Below are positions 54,915-63,924 of a stretch of DNA of 64,000 nt, in pieces. Position 1 is the first letter of the stretch, and each line of letters begins with the position of its first letter. This DNA comes from Zoogloeaceae bacterium G21618-S1. GTDB taxonomy: Bacteria; Pseudomonadota; Gammaproteobacteria; Burkholderiales; Rhodocyclaceae. The stretch spans positions 206,820-270,819 of the forward strand of contig JAPWHF010000010.1 in assembly GCA_027214125.1 (NCBI GenBank), given 5' to 3'. Below the pieces are notes generated by a model, which saw only the letters and a list, made by a program, of their open reading frames with translations, was not told the DNA's origin and made no database searches. The position numbers and the translations under genes are program-made.

Positions 54915-56648
54915 ATGAGCGCCGACCCGAAAACCCTTCTTGCCGACTTGCTGCGCCAGGCCCTCAACAGCGTGGCGCCTGACCATGTGGACACGCCCAT
55001 TGTTCTGGAGCGTCCGAAGCAGGCCAGCCATGGCGATTTTTCGTCCAACCTTGCGCTTCAGCTGGCCAAGCCGATGCGCCGCAGCCCGCGTGATCTGGCT
55101 GCCTTGCTGATGGCCGAGTTGCCCGCATCACCGCAGGTGGCCAAGGTCGAGGTGGCGGGCGCCGGCTTCATCAACTTCACGCTGGTAGCCGATGCCAAGA
55201 CCTCGGTGGTGAACGCGGTGTTGAGCCAGCGCGAGCGGTTTGGTCGCGGCGCGGCCACGGGCACCAAGGTGATGATCGAGTTCGTGTCGGCCAACCCGAC
55301 CGGGCCGCTGCATGTCGGCCATGGTCGCGGTGCCGCGTACGGTGCCTCGCTGGCCTCGGTGATGGATTTTGCCGGACACACGGTGGCGCGCGAGTACTAC
55401 GTGAATGATGCCGGCCGGCAGATGGACATCCTGGCTTTGTCGACCTGGTTGCGTTACCTGGCCAATTTCGACATCACCGTGCCTTTCCCGCCGAATGCCT
55501 ATCAGGGCAGCTATGTGGTCGACATGGGTGGCGAGATTCGCAACGCCCACGGCGACCGCTTTGCCAAGGTGACGGCCGAGCAGGTGCTGGCCGGGGTGTG
55601 CTCGGTCGAGGACGACAAGGAAGACCACCTCGACGGCCTGATCGCCAACGCCAAGCGTCTGCTGGGCGAGGACTACGCCTGGATTCACGACTTCGCGTTG
55701 ACCGAGCAGCTCGGCGACTGCCGCGAAGACCTCGAAGGTTTTGGCGTGCCCTTCGACAAGTGGTTCTCCGAAAAGAGTCTGTTCGACACCGGTCTGGTCG
55801 AGCGCGCGGTGACGGCGCTCGAGCAGCAAGGCCACATTTATGTGCAGGACGGCGCCAAGTGGTTCCGCTCCAGCACCTTTGGTGACGAGAAAGACCGTGT
55901 GGTGCAGCGTGAAAACGGGCTGTTCACCTACTTCGCCTCCGACATCGCCTACCACCTCAACAAGTACGAGCGCGGTTTCGATCGCATCATCGACATCTGG
56001 GGCGCCGACCACCACGGTTACATCCCGCGGGTGCGCGGTGCGATTGCCGCGCTTGGCCTGCCGACCGAGAAATTCGAAGTCGCGCTGGTGCAGTTTGCGG
56101 TGCTCTATCGCAACGGCCAGAAAGCGGCGATGTCGACCCGCTCGGGCGAGTTCGTCACCCTGCGCGAGCTGCGCAAGGACGTCGGCAACGACGCCTGCCG
56201 CTTCTTCTACGTGCTGCGCAAGAGTGATCAGCATCTGGATTTCGACCTCGACCTGGCCAAGAGTCAGAGCAACGAAAACCCGGTCTATTACATCCAGTAC
56301 GCCCATGCGCGCATCTGCTCGGTGCTGGCGCAGTGGAATGGTGTGGAGCGTGATCTGCTCGACGCCGAACTGGCGCGGCTCGACGGTGAGCGCGAGTTGG
56401 CGCTGTGTGCGCGTCTGGCGGCCTTTGCCGAAGTGATTCAGTCGGCCGCGGCCGACTATGCACCGCATCAGGTGGCCTTCTATCTGAAAGATCTGGCGGG
56501 TGAATTCCACAGTTGGTACAACGCCGAACGCATGCTGGTCGACGATGAAGCCCTGATGATCGCGCGCCTGGCGCTGGCCGCCGCCGTGCGTCAGGTGCTG
56601 GTGTCCGGCCTGGCCCTGCTCGGCGTGTCTGCGCCGACCTCCATGTAA
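54915..56648 (+). CDS. argS: Arginyl-tRNA synthetase
   Basis: This 577-residue class I synthetase charges tRNA-Arg. It has the additional N-terminal domain (1-110), the HIGH-like motif in HVGHGRGAAYG, FVSANPTGPLHVGH just before it, and the KMSKS-equivalent MSTRSGEFV; the anticodon-binding helix bundle ends the protein. ATG 54915 is preferred to the GTG at 54909. The SPOR protein gene begins 21 bases downstream. Confidence 0.96.
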   Translation: MSADPKTLLADLLRQALNSVAPDHVDTPIVLERPKQASHGDFSSNLALQLAKPMRRSPRDLAALLMAELPASPQVAKVEVAGAGFINFTLVADAKTSVVNAVLSQRERFGRGAATGTKVMIEFVSANPTGPLHVGHGRGAAYGASLASVMDFAGHTVAREYYVNDAGRQMDILALSTWLRYLANFDITVPFPPNAYQGSYVVDMGGEIRNAHGDRFAKVTAEQVLAGVCSVEDDKEDHLDGLIANAKRLLGEDYAWIHDFALTEQLGDCREDLEGFGVPFDKWFSEKSLFDTGLVERAVTALEQQGHIYVQDGAKWFRSSTFGDEKDRVVQRENGLFTYFASDIAYHLNKYERGFDRIIDIWGADHHGYIPRVRGAIAALGLPTEKFEVALVQFAVLYRNGQKAAMSTRSGEFVTLRELRKDVGNDACRFFYVLRKSDQHLDFDLDLAKSQSNENPVYYIQYAHARICSVLAQWNGVERDLLDAELARLDGERELALCARLAAFAEVIQSAAADYAPHQVAFYLKDLAGEFHSWYNAERMLVDDEALMIARLALAAAVRQVLVSGLALLGVSAPTSM

Positions 56649-56669
56649 CCCGCCCGAGGAGTCGATGGC

Positions 56670-57239
56670 GTGAGCGGTAATCGTAAAACCAGCAAGAAGG
56701 CGCCGGCACGGCGCAGCGGTGGCGGCGTTTTTGTCGGCATCGTCATCGGTCTGATGCTTGGCGCGGTGTTCGCCGCCGGCGTGGCCTGGTATCTCACCCG
56801 GTCCAACCCCTTTGCCGGACAAGGCACCCGCGCGCCCACCGAGGCCAGCAGCCCGCTGGCGCCGCGCGTATTGCCGGGCAAGCCGGGCGATCGACCGGTC
56901 GAGAAGCCGCAGTTCGACTTCTACAAGATTCTGCCCAAGGGTGATGGCGCGGTCGAAGTGCCGACCACGGTGGCGCCGGTCGAGGCAACGCGGCCAGCGG
57001 CCGAGCGTTTCTATCTGCAGGTCGGCGCATTCGAAGATCCGACCGAAGCCGACAATCTCAAGGCGCGTCTGGCGCTGATGGGTATCGAGGCCTCGGTGCA
57101 GCGCGGTGAGTCGGCCAACAAGGGCACGGTGCACCGGGTGCGGGTTGGCCCCTACAATCGGGTTGAAGACATGAACGCCGCGCGCGCCGAGCTGGCACGT
57201 GCGGGCATGGAAAGCTCCTTGGTCCGGGTCAAGCCCTGA
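56670..57239 (+). CDS. SPOR-domain single-pass membrane protein (FtsN-like)
   Basis: This 189-residue protein has a basic cytoplasmic start, one membrane helix (about 20-43), a proline-rich linker and a C-terminal SPOR domain (about 112-188: FYLQVGAFEDPTEADNLKARL, VHRVRVGPYNRVEDMNAARAEL) that binds denuded glycan at the septum. The layout argS-SPOR-dsbA is common in betaproteobacteria, and an FtsN-like division role is likely but unproven. The GTG start at 56670 has GAGGA nine bases upstream. Confidence 0.87.
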   Translation: MSGNRKTSKKAPARRSGGGVFVGIVIGLMLGAVFAAGVAWYLTRSNPFAGQGTRAPTEASSPLAPRVLPGKPGDRPVEKPQFDFYKILPKGDGAVEVPTTVAPVEATRPAAERFYLQVGAFEDPTEADNLKARLALMGIEASVQRGESANKGTVHRVRVGPYNRVEDMNAARAELARAGMESSLVRVKP

Positions 57240-57317
57240 CCGGCCGGCGTCGGGCGCCGGGAACTCTGTTCCCACGTCCGCGTCTGAACCAGGCACTTAA
57301 CTGATCAGGAAGACACA

Positions 57318-57950
57318 ATGAATCGACGTCAGCTGTTGCTCCAGATGGCCGCCCTGGCCGGAACCACCGTCATCGGCACGCCGGCCTTTGCCCAGGGGGC
57401 AAGGTTTGCGCCGGTCAGCCCGACCCAGCCGACGGCCGACAAGACCAAGGTCGAGGTCATCGAGTTCTTCCATTACGGCTGCCCGCACTGCCGCGATTTT
57501 GACCCGCTGCTGGAGCACTGGCTCAAAAATGTGCCCGCCGACGTTGCTTTTCAGCGGGTGCCGGCCATCTGGGGCAACCCCCAGCTCAAGGCGCTGGCGC
57601 AGTTCTATTACGCGTCGGAAGTGACCGGCGATGTTGCCAAGATCCATCCAGCCGTTTTCGCTGCAGTCCAGGACGACAAGGCGCCATTGACCACCGAGGC
57701 CGGTGTGGCTGAGTGGGTGGCGAGCAAGGGCGTGGATGCCAAGCGCTTCATGGATGCCTACAAGTCCTTCAGCGTGCAGGGCAAGGTCCAGCGCGCCGAC
57801 CAGATCGCGCGGGCCTACAAGATCAACGGTGTGCCGACCCTGGCCATTGATGGTCAATGGATCACCTCGGCTTCCATGGCCGGCAGCCATGAAGCCGCCT
57901 TGCAGGTGGCCGACGAGTTGATCGCCAAGGCGCGCAAGGCCAAGGCCTGA
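57318..57950 (+). CDS. dsbA: Thiol:disulfide interchange protein DsbA
   Basis: This 210-residue periplasmic oxidase introduces disulfide bonds. A signal peptide (about 1-26, ending AFAQ) precedes the active site CPHC (Cys55, Cys58) in FFHYGCPHCRDF; the cis-proline loop is GVPTLAI. It sits 78 bases after the SPOR gene. Its electron route is opposite to that of DsbD encoded elsewhere in this window. Confidence 0.95.
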   Translation: MNRRQLLLQMAALAGTTVIGTPAFAQGARFAPVSPTQPTADKTKVEVIEFFHYGCPHCRDFDPLLEHWLKNVPADVAFQRVPAIWGNPQLKALAQFYYASEVTGDVAKIHPAVFAAVQDDKAPLTTEAGVAEWVASKGVDAKRFMDAYKSFSVQGKVQRADQIARAYKINGVPTLAIDGQWITSASMAGSHEAALQVADELIAKARKAKA

Positions 57951-57971
57951 GTCGTCGCTCCGGGCCCGATC

Positions 57972-58760
57972 ATGCGCCGTGATGCCGACCGCCGGCCACG
58001 GCGCATTTTTATTACGGGTGCCTCCAGTGGCATCGGCGCCGCGCTGGTGCGTTACTACGCACAAGGCGATGTGCTGTTGGGTGTGGTGGGGCGTCGACGC
58101 GAGACGCTTGAGGCGCTGGCCGCAGAGTGCGGCGGCAAGGCCCAGGTGTTTGTGGCCGACGTGACCGATGCCGTCGCCATGCGTGCGGCTGCCGCGCAGT
58201 TTGTCGCCACCATGGGTGTGCCGGACATCGTCATCGCCAGTGCCGGCGTGTCGGTGGGCACGCTCACGGAGTACGCCGAAGACACCGACGCGTTTGCGCG
58301 CGTGATGCAAACCAATGTGCTCGGCATGCTGCACACCTTTCAGCCCTTCGTCGCGCCGATGCGAGCATCCGGCGTCGGTACGCTGGTCGGCATCGCGTCG
58401 GTCGCCGGCGTGCGCGGGCTGCCCGGCGCCGGCGCCTACAGTGCCTCCAAAGCCGCGGTGCGCCGCTACCTGGAAAGTCTGCGCGTTGAGCTGCACGGCA
58501 GTGGCGTTCGCGTGGTGACGATCTCGCCGGGCTATATTGATACCCCGATGACCGCGATCAACACCTACCCCATGCCTTTTCTGTTGCCCGCCGATGTGGC
58601 CGCCAAACGCATGGCGCGCGCTATCGACGCCGGCCGTCGGCATGTGGTGATCCCCTGGCAAATGGGACTGGTGGCGCGGGTACTCGGTTGGCTGCCTGAT
58701 CCGGTGTACGACCGGCTATTCGCCCGGGCCGGCCGCAAACCGCGCGGCCTGCCGCTGTAG
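57972..58760 (+). CDS. Short-chain dehydrogenase/reductase
   Basis: This 262-residue SDR has the NAD(P) site TGASSGIG (residues 15-22), the ASAG motif (IASAGVSVGTL), the catalytic Ser in GIASVAG and the YxxxK pair in AYSASKAAV. The C-terminal extension has a hydrophobic stretch and a basic end. The substrate is unknown. It starts 21 bases after dsbA and may share its transcript. Confidence 0.87.
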   Translation: MRRDADRRPRRIFITGASSGIGAALVRYYAQGDVLLGVVGRRRETLEALAAECGGKAQVFVADVTDAVAMRAAAAQFVATMGVPDIVIASAGVSVGTLTEYAEDTDAFARVMQTNVLGMLHTFQPFVAPMRASGVGTLVGIASVAGVRGLPGAGAYSASKAAVRRYLESLRVELHGSGVRVVTISPGYIDTPMTAINTYPMPFLLPADVAAKRMARAIDAGRRHVVIPWQMGLVARVLGWLPDPVYDRLFARAGRKPRGLPL

Positions 58761-59080
58761 TTCGAACTGCCGTTTCGCGTGCCACAAAAGATGAAGACGG
58801 TGAACAACATCTTTCCAGGCCCTTTGATCACACATGCCACACGCCTTGTCGTGCTGCGACGCGAATAGTGGAGCCCCTGTCATTGCCATGTGCCGATATG
58901 CGTGATCGCTGACGCCACGGGGCCGTCTGTCGTCAGTGCGTAATGGCACCATGCAGGTTGGGTTGAGCGCAGTGAAGCCCAACATTCAGTCGCGCAAACA
59001 TGGCGCGCCGAGTGTTGGGCTTCGTTCGTCTGGCCAGCCTACGCTTGCTGCGAGGCTAACAGCGGCGGCCATTCGGGAAT
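58761..59080. other. 320-bp intergenic region with a hairpin repeat
   Basis: No gene is supported. The region between the convergent SDR and FAD-oxidoreductase genes contains the GTTGGGYTT-type hairpin element at 58957-59023 and otherwise nothing I recognise. Confidence 0.6.
58957..59023. repeat. GTTGGGCTTC-type intergenic hairpin element
   Basis: GAAGCCCAACA (58974-58984) is perfectly complementary to TGTTGGGCTTC (59013-59023), and a nearby GTTGGGTT (58957-58964) offers an alternative pairing with AAGCCCAAC. Short palindromes built on the GTTGGGCTTCG core are widespread in proteobacterial intergenic DNA (established from general knowledge). It may also act as terminator for the convergent genes. 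Confidence 0.6.
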
Positions 59081-60502
59081 TTACGCTTTGGGCGCTATGT
59101 TCTGATTCTGCGAGAACAGGTTCGCCGGATCGTATTTGGCTTTCAATGCCGACAACCGCTCGAAGTTGGCGCCATAGGCGCCGGTCGCTACGCGCTGTGC
59201 TTCGTCCTCGGGCATGAAGTTGACATAGACGCCGCCAGTGGCGTGCGGCGTCAGCGCATCGAACAGGGCTCGCGCCCAGACGATGCATGTCTTGTCGTCG
59301 GCGGCCTCGTGCCAGCGTGTGTGTACGTTGACGACAAATTCGGCGTCACGGTGCGGGTAGGCGGTATCGGCTGTACCGATACGGTTCGTCGCGCCGCCCA
59401 AATGAGCAATGAAGACTTCGCACTCGTCGGTCGGTAGCGTGGCGGCCGCGTCGCACAGGATGCGCTCGACATCCACGGTCATGGCCTTGAAATCGTGCGA
59501 CTTCCAGTAGTTGCGCGCGCCCGGCGCCAGTAACGGGTCGAAGGCGGTCTGCCAGTCGGCAAAGGCCATGGGCCCGGCGTGCGCGCCGTAGGGTTTGCCG
59601 AAGCCATGCAGCGGTTTCGTGACTTCTTCGCCCCTGCTCAGGTCGCCGATCCAGCAGAAGGCAACGACGACCACCTCCTTGCCATGTACCTCGACCGGCA
59701 GGAAGGGCAGCGGCGGTGCTTTGCGCATCACCAACCACGCGGTCATATCGTCGCCGGCTGTCGCAGTGAACTTGCGATACTCCTCGAACACCTGTTTGGC
59801 CTGGTCCAGCGGGTACACCACCAGCCCGGCCAGTACCTGTGGGCCCATCGGGTGCAGCCGGTATTCGAAGGAGGTGACGACACCGAAGTTGCCGCCGCCA
59901 CCGCGCAGTGCCCAGAACAGCTCCGGATGCTGCGTGGCGCTTGTCTGCACAAACTCGCCCGAGGCGAGCACCACATCGGCAGCCACGAGATTGTCGATGG
60001 TCAGCCCGCGCTTTCGGCTCTGCCAGCCAAAACCGCCGCCGAGCGTGAGTCCGGACATGCCGGTGGTGGAATTGATGCCGGTGGGCGTGCTCAGGCCGAA
60101 GGCCTGCGTCTCGCGGTCGAAATCGCTCAGCAGTGCGCCGGGTTCGACCCGTGCCCGCTTGGTGGCCGGGTCGACACGCACCGACTTCATCGCCGACAGA
60201 TCGAGCATCAGCCCGCCGTCGCAGGCGGCCTTGCCGGCGATGTTGTGACCACCGCCGCGCACCGCCAGCAGCAAGTTGTTGTCTCGCGAAAAATTGACCG
60301 CCTGCATCACGTCGCCGGCACCGGCGGCACGCACGATGGCCGCGGGGTGGCGGTCGACCATGCCATTCCACAGCGTGCGCGATATGTCGTAGCCGTCGTC
60401 CGCTGGCAGGAGTAGGCTGCCGCGCAGCGCGCAGCGCAGGGTCTCGAGTGTGTCGTTCTCGATGCGGGTATTGCCGCCTTGGGATGTCTTGAATTCAATC
60501 AT
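59081..60502 (-). CDS. FAD-binding (BBE-like) oxidoreductase
   Basis: This 473-residue flavoprotein has the PP-loop and covalent FAD site of the berberine-bridge-enzyme group (AVRGGGHNIAGKAA, His86 as the attachment residue), LGGGFGWQSRKRGLTIDNLV, and the BBE C-terminal block YGANFERLSALKAKYDPANLF. It oxidises an unknown sugar, alcohol or aromatic. No signal peptide is seen. AGGAG precedes the ATG at 60502. An operator-like inverted repeat lies just upstream. Confidence 0.87.
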   Translation of the reverse strand: MIEFKTSQGGNTRIENDTLETLRCALRGSLLLPADDGYDISRTLWNGMVDRHPAAIVRAAGAGDVMQAVNFSRDNNLLLAVRGGGHNIAGKAACDGGLMLDLSAMKSVRVDPATKRARVEPGALLSDFDRETQAFGLSTPTGINSTTGMSGLTLGGGFGWQSRKRGLTIDNLVAADVVLASGEFVQTSATQHPELFWALRGGGGNFGVVTSFEYRLHPMGPQVLAGLVVYPLDQAKQVFEEYRKFTATAGDDMTAWLVMRKAPPLPFLPVEVHGKEVVVVAFCWIGDLSRGEEVTKPLHGFGKPYGAHAGPMAFADWQTAFDPLLAPGARNYWKSHDFKAMTVDVERILCDAAATLPTDECEVFIAHLGGATNRIGTADTAYPHRDAEFVVNVHTRWHEAADDKTCIVWARALFDALTPHATGGVYVNFMPEDEAQRVATGAYGANFERLSALKAKYDPANLFSQNQNIAPKA

Positions 60503-60522
60503 GGGATTAATCTCCTATTGGG

Positions 60523-60567
60523 TGCGGTCGGAATTCTTTTTGTTGCATCGCACAGCGTCCGACCGCA
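60523..60567. promoter_or_regulatory. Inverted repeat upstream of the FAD oxidoreductase
   Basis: TGCGGTCGGA (60523-60532) and TCCGACCGCA (60558-60567) are perfect ten-base arms with a 25-base spacer. The place, 21-65 bases before the ATG on the minus strand, suits an operator or a leader hairpin. Confidence 0.5.
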
Positions 60568-60725
60568 TTGACGATGTGACGCGACGCTGCCAAGTGGCGC
60601 GTGCAGATATCACTGGATAGACCCTTCGGCCTTGCCAGACTGGGTGGGGAACAACGCGCTACTGTGGGTGCCAGATGCCAGCGTGGCCTCTGGGTCAGCG
60701 CCCACGGGCGGCTGCGTTCTCCGAC

Positions 60726-61313
60726 TCAGTTGACTGCGCGAACGCGCTGGCGCGTATGGGGTGTTTCAGGTGACCAGGCGTGACCGACGAAGGCGTTGTC
60801 GAGCGGAATGCCAATCACATTGCTGGCGAGATTGCTGAAGGTTTTGACGCAGACGCCAAGAATCACTTCGAGCACCTGCGCGCGCGAATAACCCGCGTCC
60901 AGGAATCGTTTCACGTCCTGTTCGCGGATCATGCCTCGCTCGCGCACGACGGCGCGGGTAAAGCGGTTCAGGGCTTCAAGCTTGTGATCGTCGATGGGGT
61001 GGTTGTTGCGCACCGCGTCGATCACTTCGCTGGGAACGGCCTGCATCCGCGCAAAAGCGGTGTGGCCGGCCACACAGTAGCCGCACTGGTTCTCCATGCT
61101 GGCGGCGATCTGGATCAACTCCCGGCCTGTGGCGTCGAAGGAGGATTCAGAGAAGCGGCCGTTGAGCGCCATGAATGCTTGCAGCGCCGGCGGGGATTCG
61201 GCGGCGGCCCCGAACACGTTGGGCACGAAACCCAGCGTGGTCCGGATGCCCGCCAGCAACTCGTCCGCGGGGGAATGGGCAGTCTCGGGGGAATAGATCT
61301 TGAATGGGGTCAT
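60726..61313 (-). CDS. Carboxymuconolactone decarboxylase/AhpD-like protein
   Basis: This 195-residue helical protein has the AhpD-type redox motif QCGYCVAGH (Cys77, Cys80, His84), as in peroxidase-like alkylhydroperoxidases of the CMD superfamily. A role against peroxides or in thiol reduction is plausible. AGGAG stands before the ATG at 61313. It is divergent from the HxlR regulator gene across 182 bases with two palindromic sites, so it is a likely target. Confidence 0.87.
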   Translation of the reverse strand: MTPFKIYSPETAHSPADELLAGIRTTLGFVPNVFGAAAESPPALQAFMALNGRFSESSFDATGRELIQIAASMENQCGYCVAGHTAFARMQAVPSEVIDAVRNNHPIDDHKLEALNRFTRAVVRERGMIREQDVKRFLDAGYSRAQVLEVILGVCVKTFSNLASNVIGIPLDNAFVGHAWSPETPHTRQRVRAVN

Positions 61314-61408
61314 GATGGCGCTCCTGTGTCGAGTGGATACCGCAACAGCGTGTGTGTTACGGTGCCTAAACGATAAAAAAAGCGCGTTTGGACGGATACT
61401 CACGAACC

Positions 61409-61425
61409 TGTAGCGATGCGCTACA
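61409..61425. promoter_or_regulatory. Palindromic operator candidate in the AhpD-like/HxlR gap
   Basis: TGTAGCG-ATG-CGCTACA is a perfect seven-base inverted repeat. A weaker relative (CCACTAC..GTAGTTGG) lies about 18 bases downstream, around 61440-61461, sharing the CTAC core. Both lie before the HxlR start. Confidence 0.55.
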
Positions 61426-61495
61426 CATCTTGGAGCTGGCCACTACACGTTTGGTAGTTGGCACCGACCACCAGTCGAATGCGGGGGTGATCCAT

Positions 61496-62179
61496 ATGGA
61501 ATACGGCCAGTTCTGCCCGATCGCCAAGGCGACCGAGCTCATTGGAGAAAAGTGGACGCTGCTGATCATTCGCGAGCTGTTGATGGGCGGCTCGCGGTTC
61601 AACGAGTTGCACCGGGGGTTGAGCCTGATTTCTCCCACATTGCTCTCCAAGCGCCTCGACTGGCTTGTGGACCATGGCCTGGTCATGAAGAAGAAAATCG
61701 CCGGGCAGCGCGGCCACGAATACTTTCCGACCGAATGTTGCCGGGAGCTCCAGCCCATTATTCTTGCGCTTGGTGGCTGGGGCATGCGCTGGGCGCGATC
61801 CAATCTGACCGACAAAGACTATGACGTGGAGATGCTGATGCTGTACCTGAAGCGCAGCATCGTGACCGAAAAGCTGGTTGGAAACGAAACCGTGGTCCGA
61901 TTCAAGTTCACCGATGTCGAGACCTACCCGGACTGGTGGCTGGTAGTGGCCGGCGGCGAGATTGATCTCTGCGTGAAGGATCCGGGCAAGGATGTCGACG
62001 TCTATTTCACTTGCGGCGTCAAGACCCTGGCCGATATCTGGATGGGCGAAAACACTTACCGTCAGGCCATGCGCGATGGCGGGTTGAGTGTGGTGGGGCA
62101 CAGCGCGCTGACACAGAACGTCGGTGCATGGATGCGCAACGCCATCTTTGTCGATCCCGCGTTTGCGAAGGTGGAGTAG
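61496..62179 (+). CDS. HxlR-family winged-helix transcriptional regulator
   Basis: This 227-residue protein has the HxlR core at about 1-105 (FCPIAKATELIGEKWTLLIIRELLMG, RFNELHRGLSLISPTLLSKRL, with the typical N-terminal Cys7) and an extra C-terminal domain (about 110-227) of SCP2-like appearance seen in longer members. Cys7 may sense thiol-reactive compounds as in HypR-like regulators. ATG 61496 has GGTGA five bases upstream; the frame extends further but without similarity. Confidence 0.88.
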   Translation: MEYGQFCPIAKATELIGEKWTLLIIRELLMGGSRFNELHRGLSLISPTLLSKRLDWLVDHGLVMKKKIAGQRGHEYFPTECCRELQPIILALGGWGMRWARSNLTDKDYDVEMLMLYLKRSIVTEKLVGNETVVRFKFTDVETYPDWWLVVAGGEIDLCVKDPGKDVDVYFTCGVKTLADIWMGENTYRQAMRDGGLSVVGHSALTQNVGAWMRNAIFVDPAFAKVE

Positions 62180-62447
62180 ATCGAGGTAGAGAGCGTCCGG
62201 GCCAATAGTGACCGGTGAGCGGAGGCGTTCCACGCAGGCCGTTCGCGAGCGACAGCACCGAGATTGGCGTTTTTTTGCATGTGCTCGGGCACAATTTTTC
62301 GCTCGTTTGACGCAGCTATCGTCTTCCATGGCACCCGATACGCGGGTGTTTGCCGGGGTGTCACGGTGGGTCGGGGGCGAAGCGTCTCTGGCCGATACGC
62401 GACCGTACGGTTATTCTCCTCGCACTTGATCTCCGGCCTCGTCGCCC

Positions 62448-63362
62448 ATGTCCGCGCCCCCTCCAACGTCCATCTATATCAAGCTGGTGCTGACCACGGC
62501 GTTCTGGGGGGGCACCTTCATTGCCGGGCGTTATGTGGCGCAGCAGATGCCGCATTTTCTGGCCGCGAGCGGGCGCTTTTTGATCGCGCTGATTCCCTTG
62601 TTTTTGTTCACCCTCACCGTGGGCGGCGGGCTGACACGGTTGAACAAACGCCAGCTGATCGGCACCGTGTTGCTCGGGGCGACCGGTGTGTTTACCTACA
62701 ACACGTTCTTTCTCGGCGGCCTGGGCCATATCCCCGCCTCGCGCGCGGCGCTGATCGTGGCTTTGTCGCCCATCATGACCATGTTTGTGATGCGTTTTCT
62801 CGCGCATGAGCGCTGGACCTGGCTGCGCGTGGTCGGGGTGTTGCTGTCGCTGAGCGGGGTGTCGATGGTCATCACCCGTGGCGACTATGCCAGCGTGTTC
62901 AGCGGCGCGATCGGGCGCGGTGAGTTGTATATCTTCATCGCAGTGGCGTCATGGGTGGCTTACACCGTGATCGGGCGCTACACCCTGGCGGGCATGAGCG
63001 CGGCTTCGGCCACCACCTGGTCCACCCTGTGGGGCACGCTGATGCTGCTGGTGCCGGCCAGCGCCGATCTGATGTCGCCAACGCTGGCTTGGCCGGATGC
63101 CTGGTCGTGGGTGGCGATGGCCTATCTTGGCGTGTTTGGCACGGCGGTGGCGTTCTTCTGGTACAACCAGGCGGTGGCGGCAATCGGCCCGGCGCGCGCG
63201 ACCTTGTTCACCAATCTGGTGCCGGTGTTTGCGGTGGTGTTGTCGGTGGTGCTGCTCGACGAGCGCCTGGTGCTTGCCAGCCTGGTGGGTGGCGTGATGG
63301 TGATCGCGGGGGTCATCCTTGCCAATCGGCCCGGCGCGGTGTTGCGACCCGATTCGGATTGA
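62448..63362 (+). CDS. DMT-superfamily (EamA) transporter
   Basis: This 304-residue membrane protein has ten helices in two EamA repeats, beginning IYIKLVLTTAFWGGTFIAGRYV and, in the second half, SWVAYTVIGRYTLAGMSA and PVFAVVLSVVLLDERL. It probably exports amino acids or metabolites; the substrate is unknown. The 268 bases upstream hold no clear promoter or gene. Confidence 0.9.
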   Translation: MSAPPPTSIYIKLVLTTAFWGGTFIAGRYVAQQMPHFLAASGRFLIALIPLFLFTLTVGGGLTRLNKRQLIGTVLLGATGVFTYNTFFLGGLGHIPASRAALIVALSPIMTMFVMRFLAHERWTWLRVVGVLLSLSGVSMVITRGDYASVFSGAIGRGELYIFIAVASWVAYTVIGRYTLAGMSAASATTWSTLWGTLMLLVPASADLMSPTLAWPDAWSWVAMAYLGVFGTAVAFFWYNQAVAAIGPARATLFTNLVPVFAVVLSVVLLDERLVLASLVGGVMVIAGVILANRPGAVLRPDSD

Positions 63363-63424
63363 GGGGTCAAGTCCCGCGGTGTGGCGCCGTAATAGGGCAG
63401 AGAACAGCCCAGTGGAGTCAGGTG

Positions 63425-63838
63425 ATGAGCGATGTAAACGAGCGCCGCCAGCGTCAGCGGATCATGGTTGAATCGGCGCATATGCCGGAGTCGGGATTCC
63501 AGCTCGAATGCGACGGCAAGGCAACCGCAGTGCGTGATGTCTCGCTGGAAGGTTTTTCGATGCATGCGTCCACCGCGCCCGACAGCCAAAAGGAATTTCA
63601 CTTTGTGCTCAAGCGCCGCGCTGCCGGCGGGCTCATTTCGGGGCGCGCTCAGGTGGTCAATTTTGTTCGCGGTGCGACGGCCGATACCGGCGTGGCCGGA
63701 TGTCATGTGACGGCGTTTGATGACGATGGTCGCGAGCTTCTGGCGCAGTGGTTGTCGGCGCATGTGGCCGCGGTGGCCGGGGTGCCACTCACCGAAAAAG
63801 AAGCACGCGAGATTGTGGATGGGCCCTCGCTGGTTTAA
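63425..63838 (+). CDS. PilZ-domain-like protein
   Basis: This 137-residue protein has an arginine-rich start (ERRQRQR) and a DVSLEGFSM motif, matching the RxxxR and D/NxSxxG signatures of c-di-GMP-binding PilZ domains, followed by the expected beta-barrel strands. The spacing between the two motifs is slightly long, so the call is moderate. It has no membrane segment. An AGGTG-type site precedes the ATG. Confidence 0.65.
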   Translation: MSDVNERRQRQRIMVESAHMPESGFQLECDGKATAVRDVSLEGFSMHASTAPDSQKEFHFVLKRRAAGGLISGRAQVVNFVRGATADTGVAGCHVTAFDDDGRELLAQWLSAHVAAVAGVPLTEKEAREIVDGPSLV

Positions 63839-63850
63839 ATCGACGAGGCA

Positions 63851-63889
63851 CAACAAAAAGGGCGGCCACAGTGGCCGCCCTTTTTGTTG
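63851..63889. terminator. Long perfect terminator between convergent genes
   Basis: Two 19-base perfectly complementary arms surround a single base: an A-rich half with GGGCGGCCAC and its complement with CCCTTTTTGTTG. It can terminate both the PilZ-like gene and the TAXI gene. Confidence 0.85.
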
Positions 63890-63924
63890 TGGCAAAAGAG
63901 GTGCGCTCTTCCGCCTTCAGGCCA

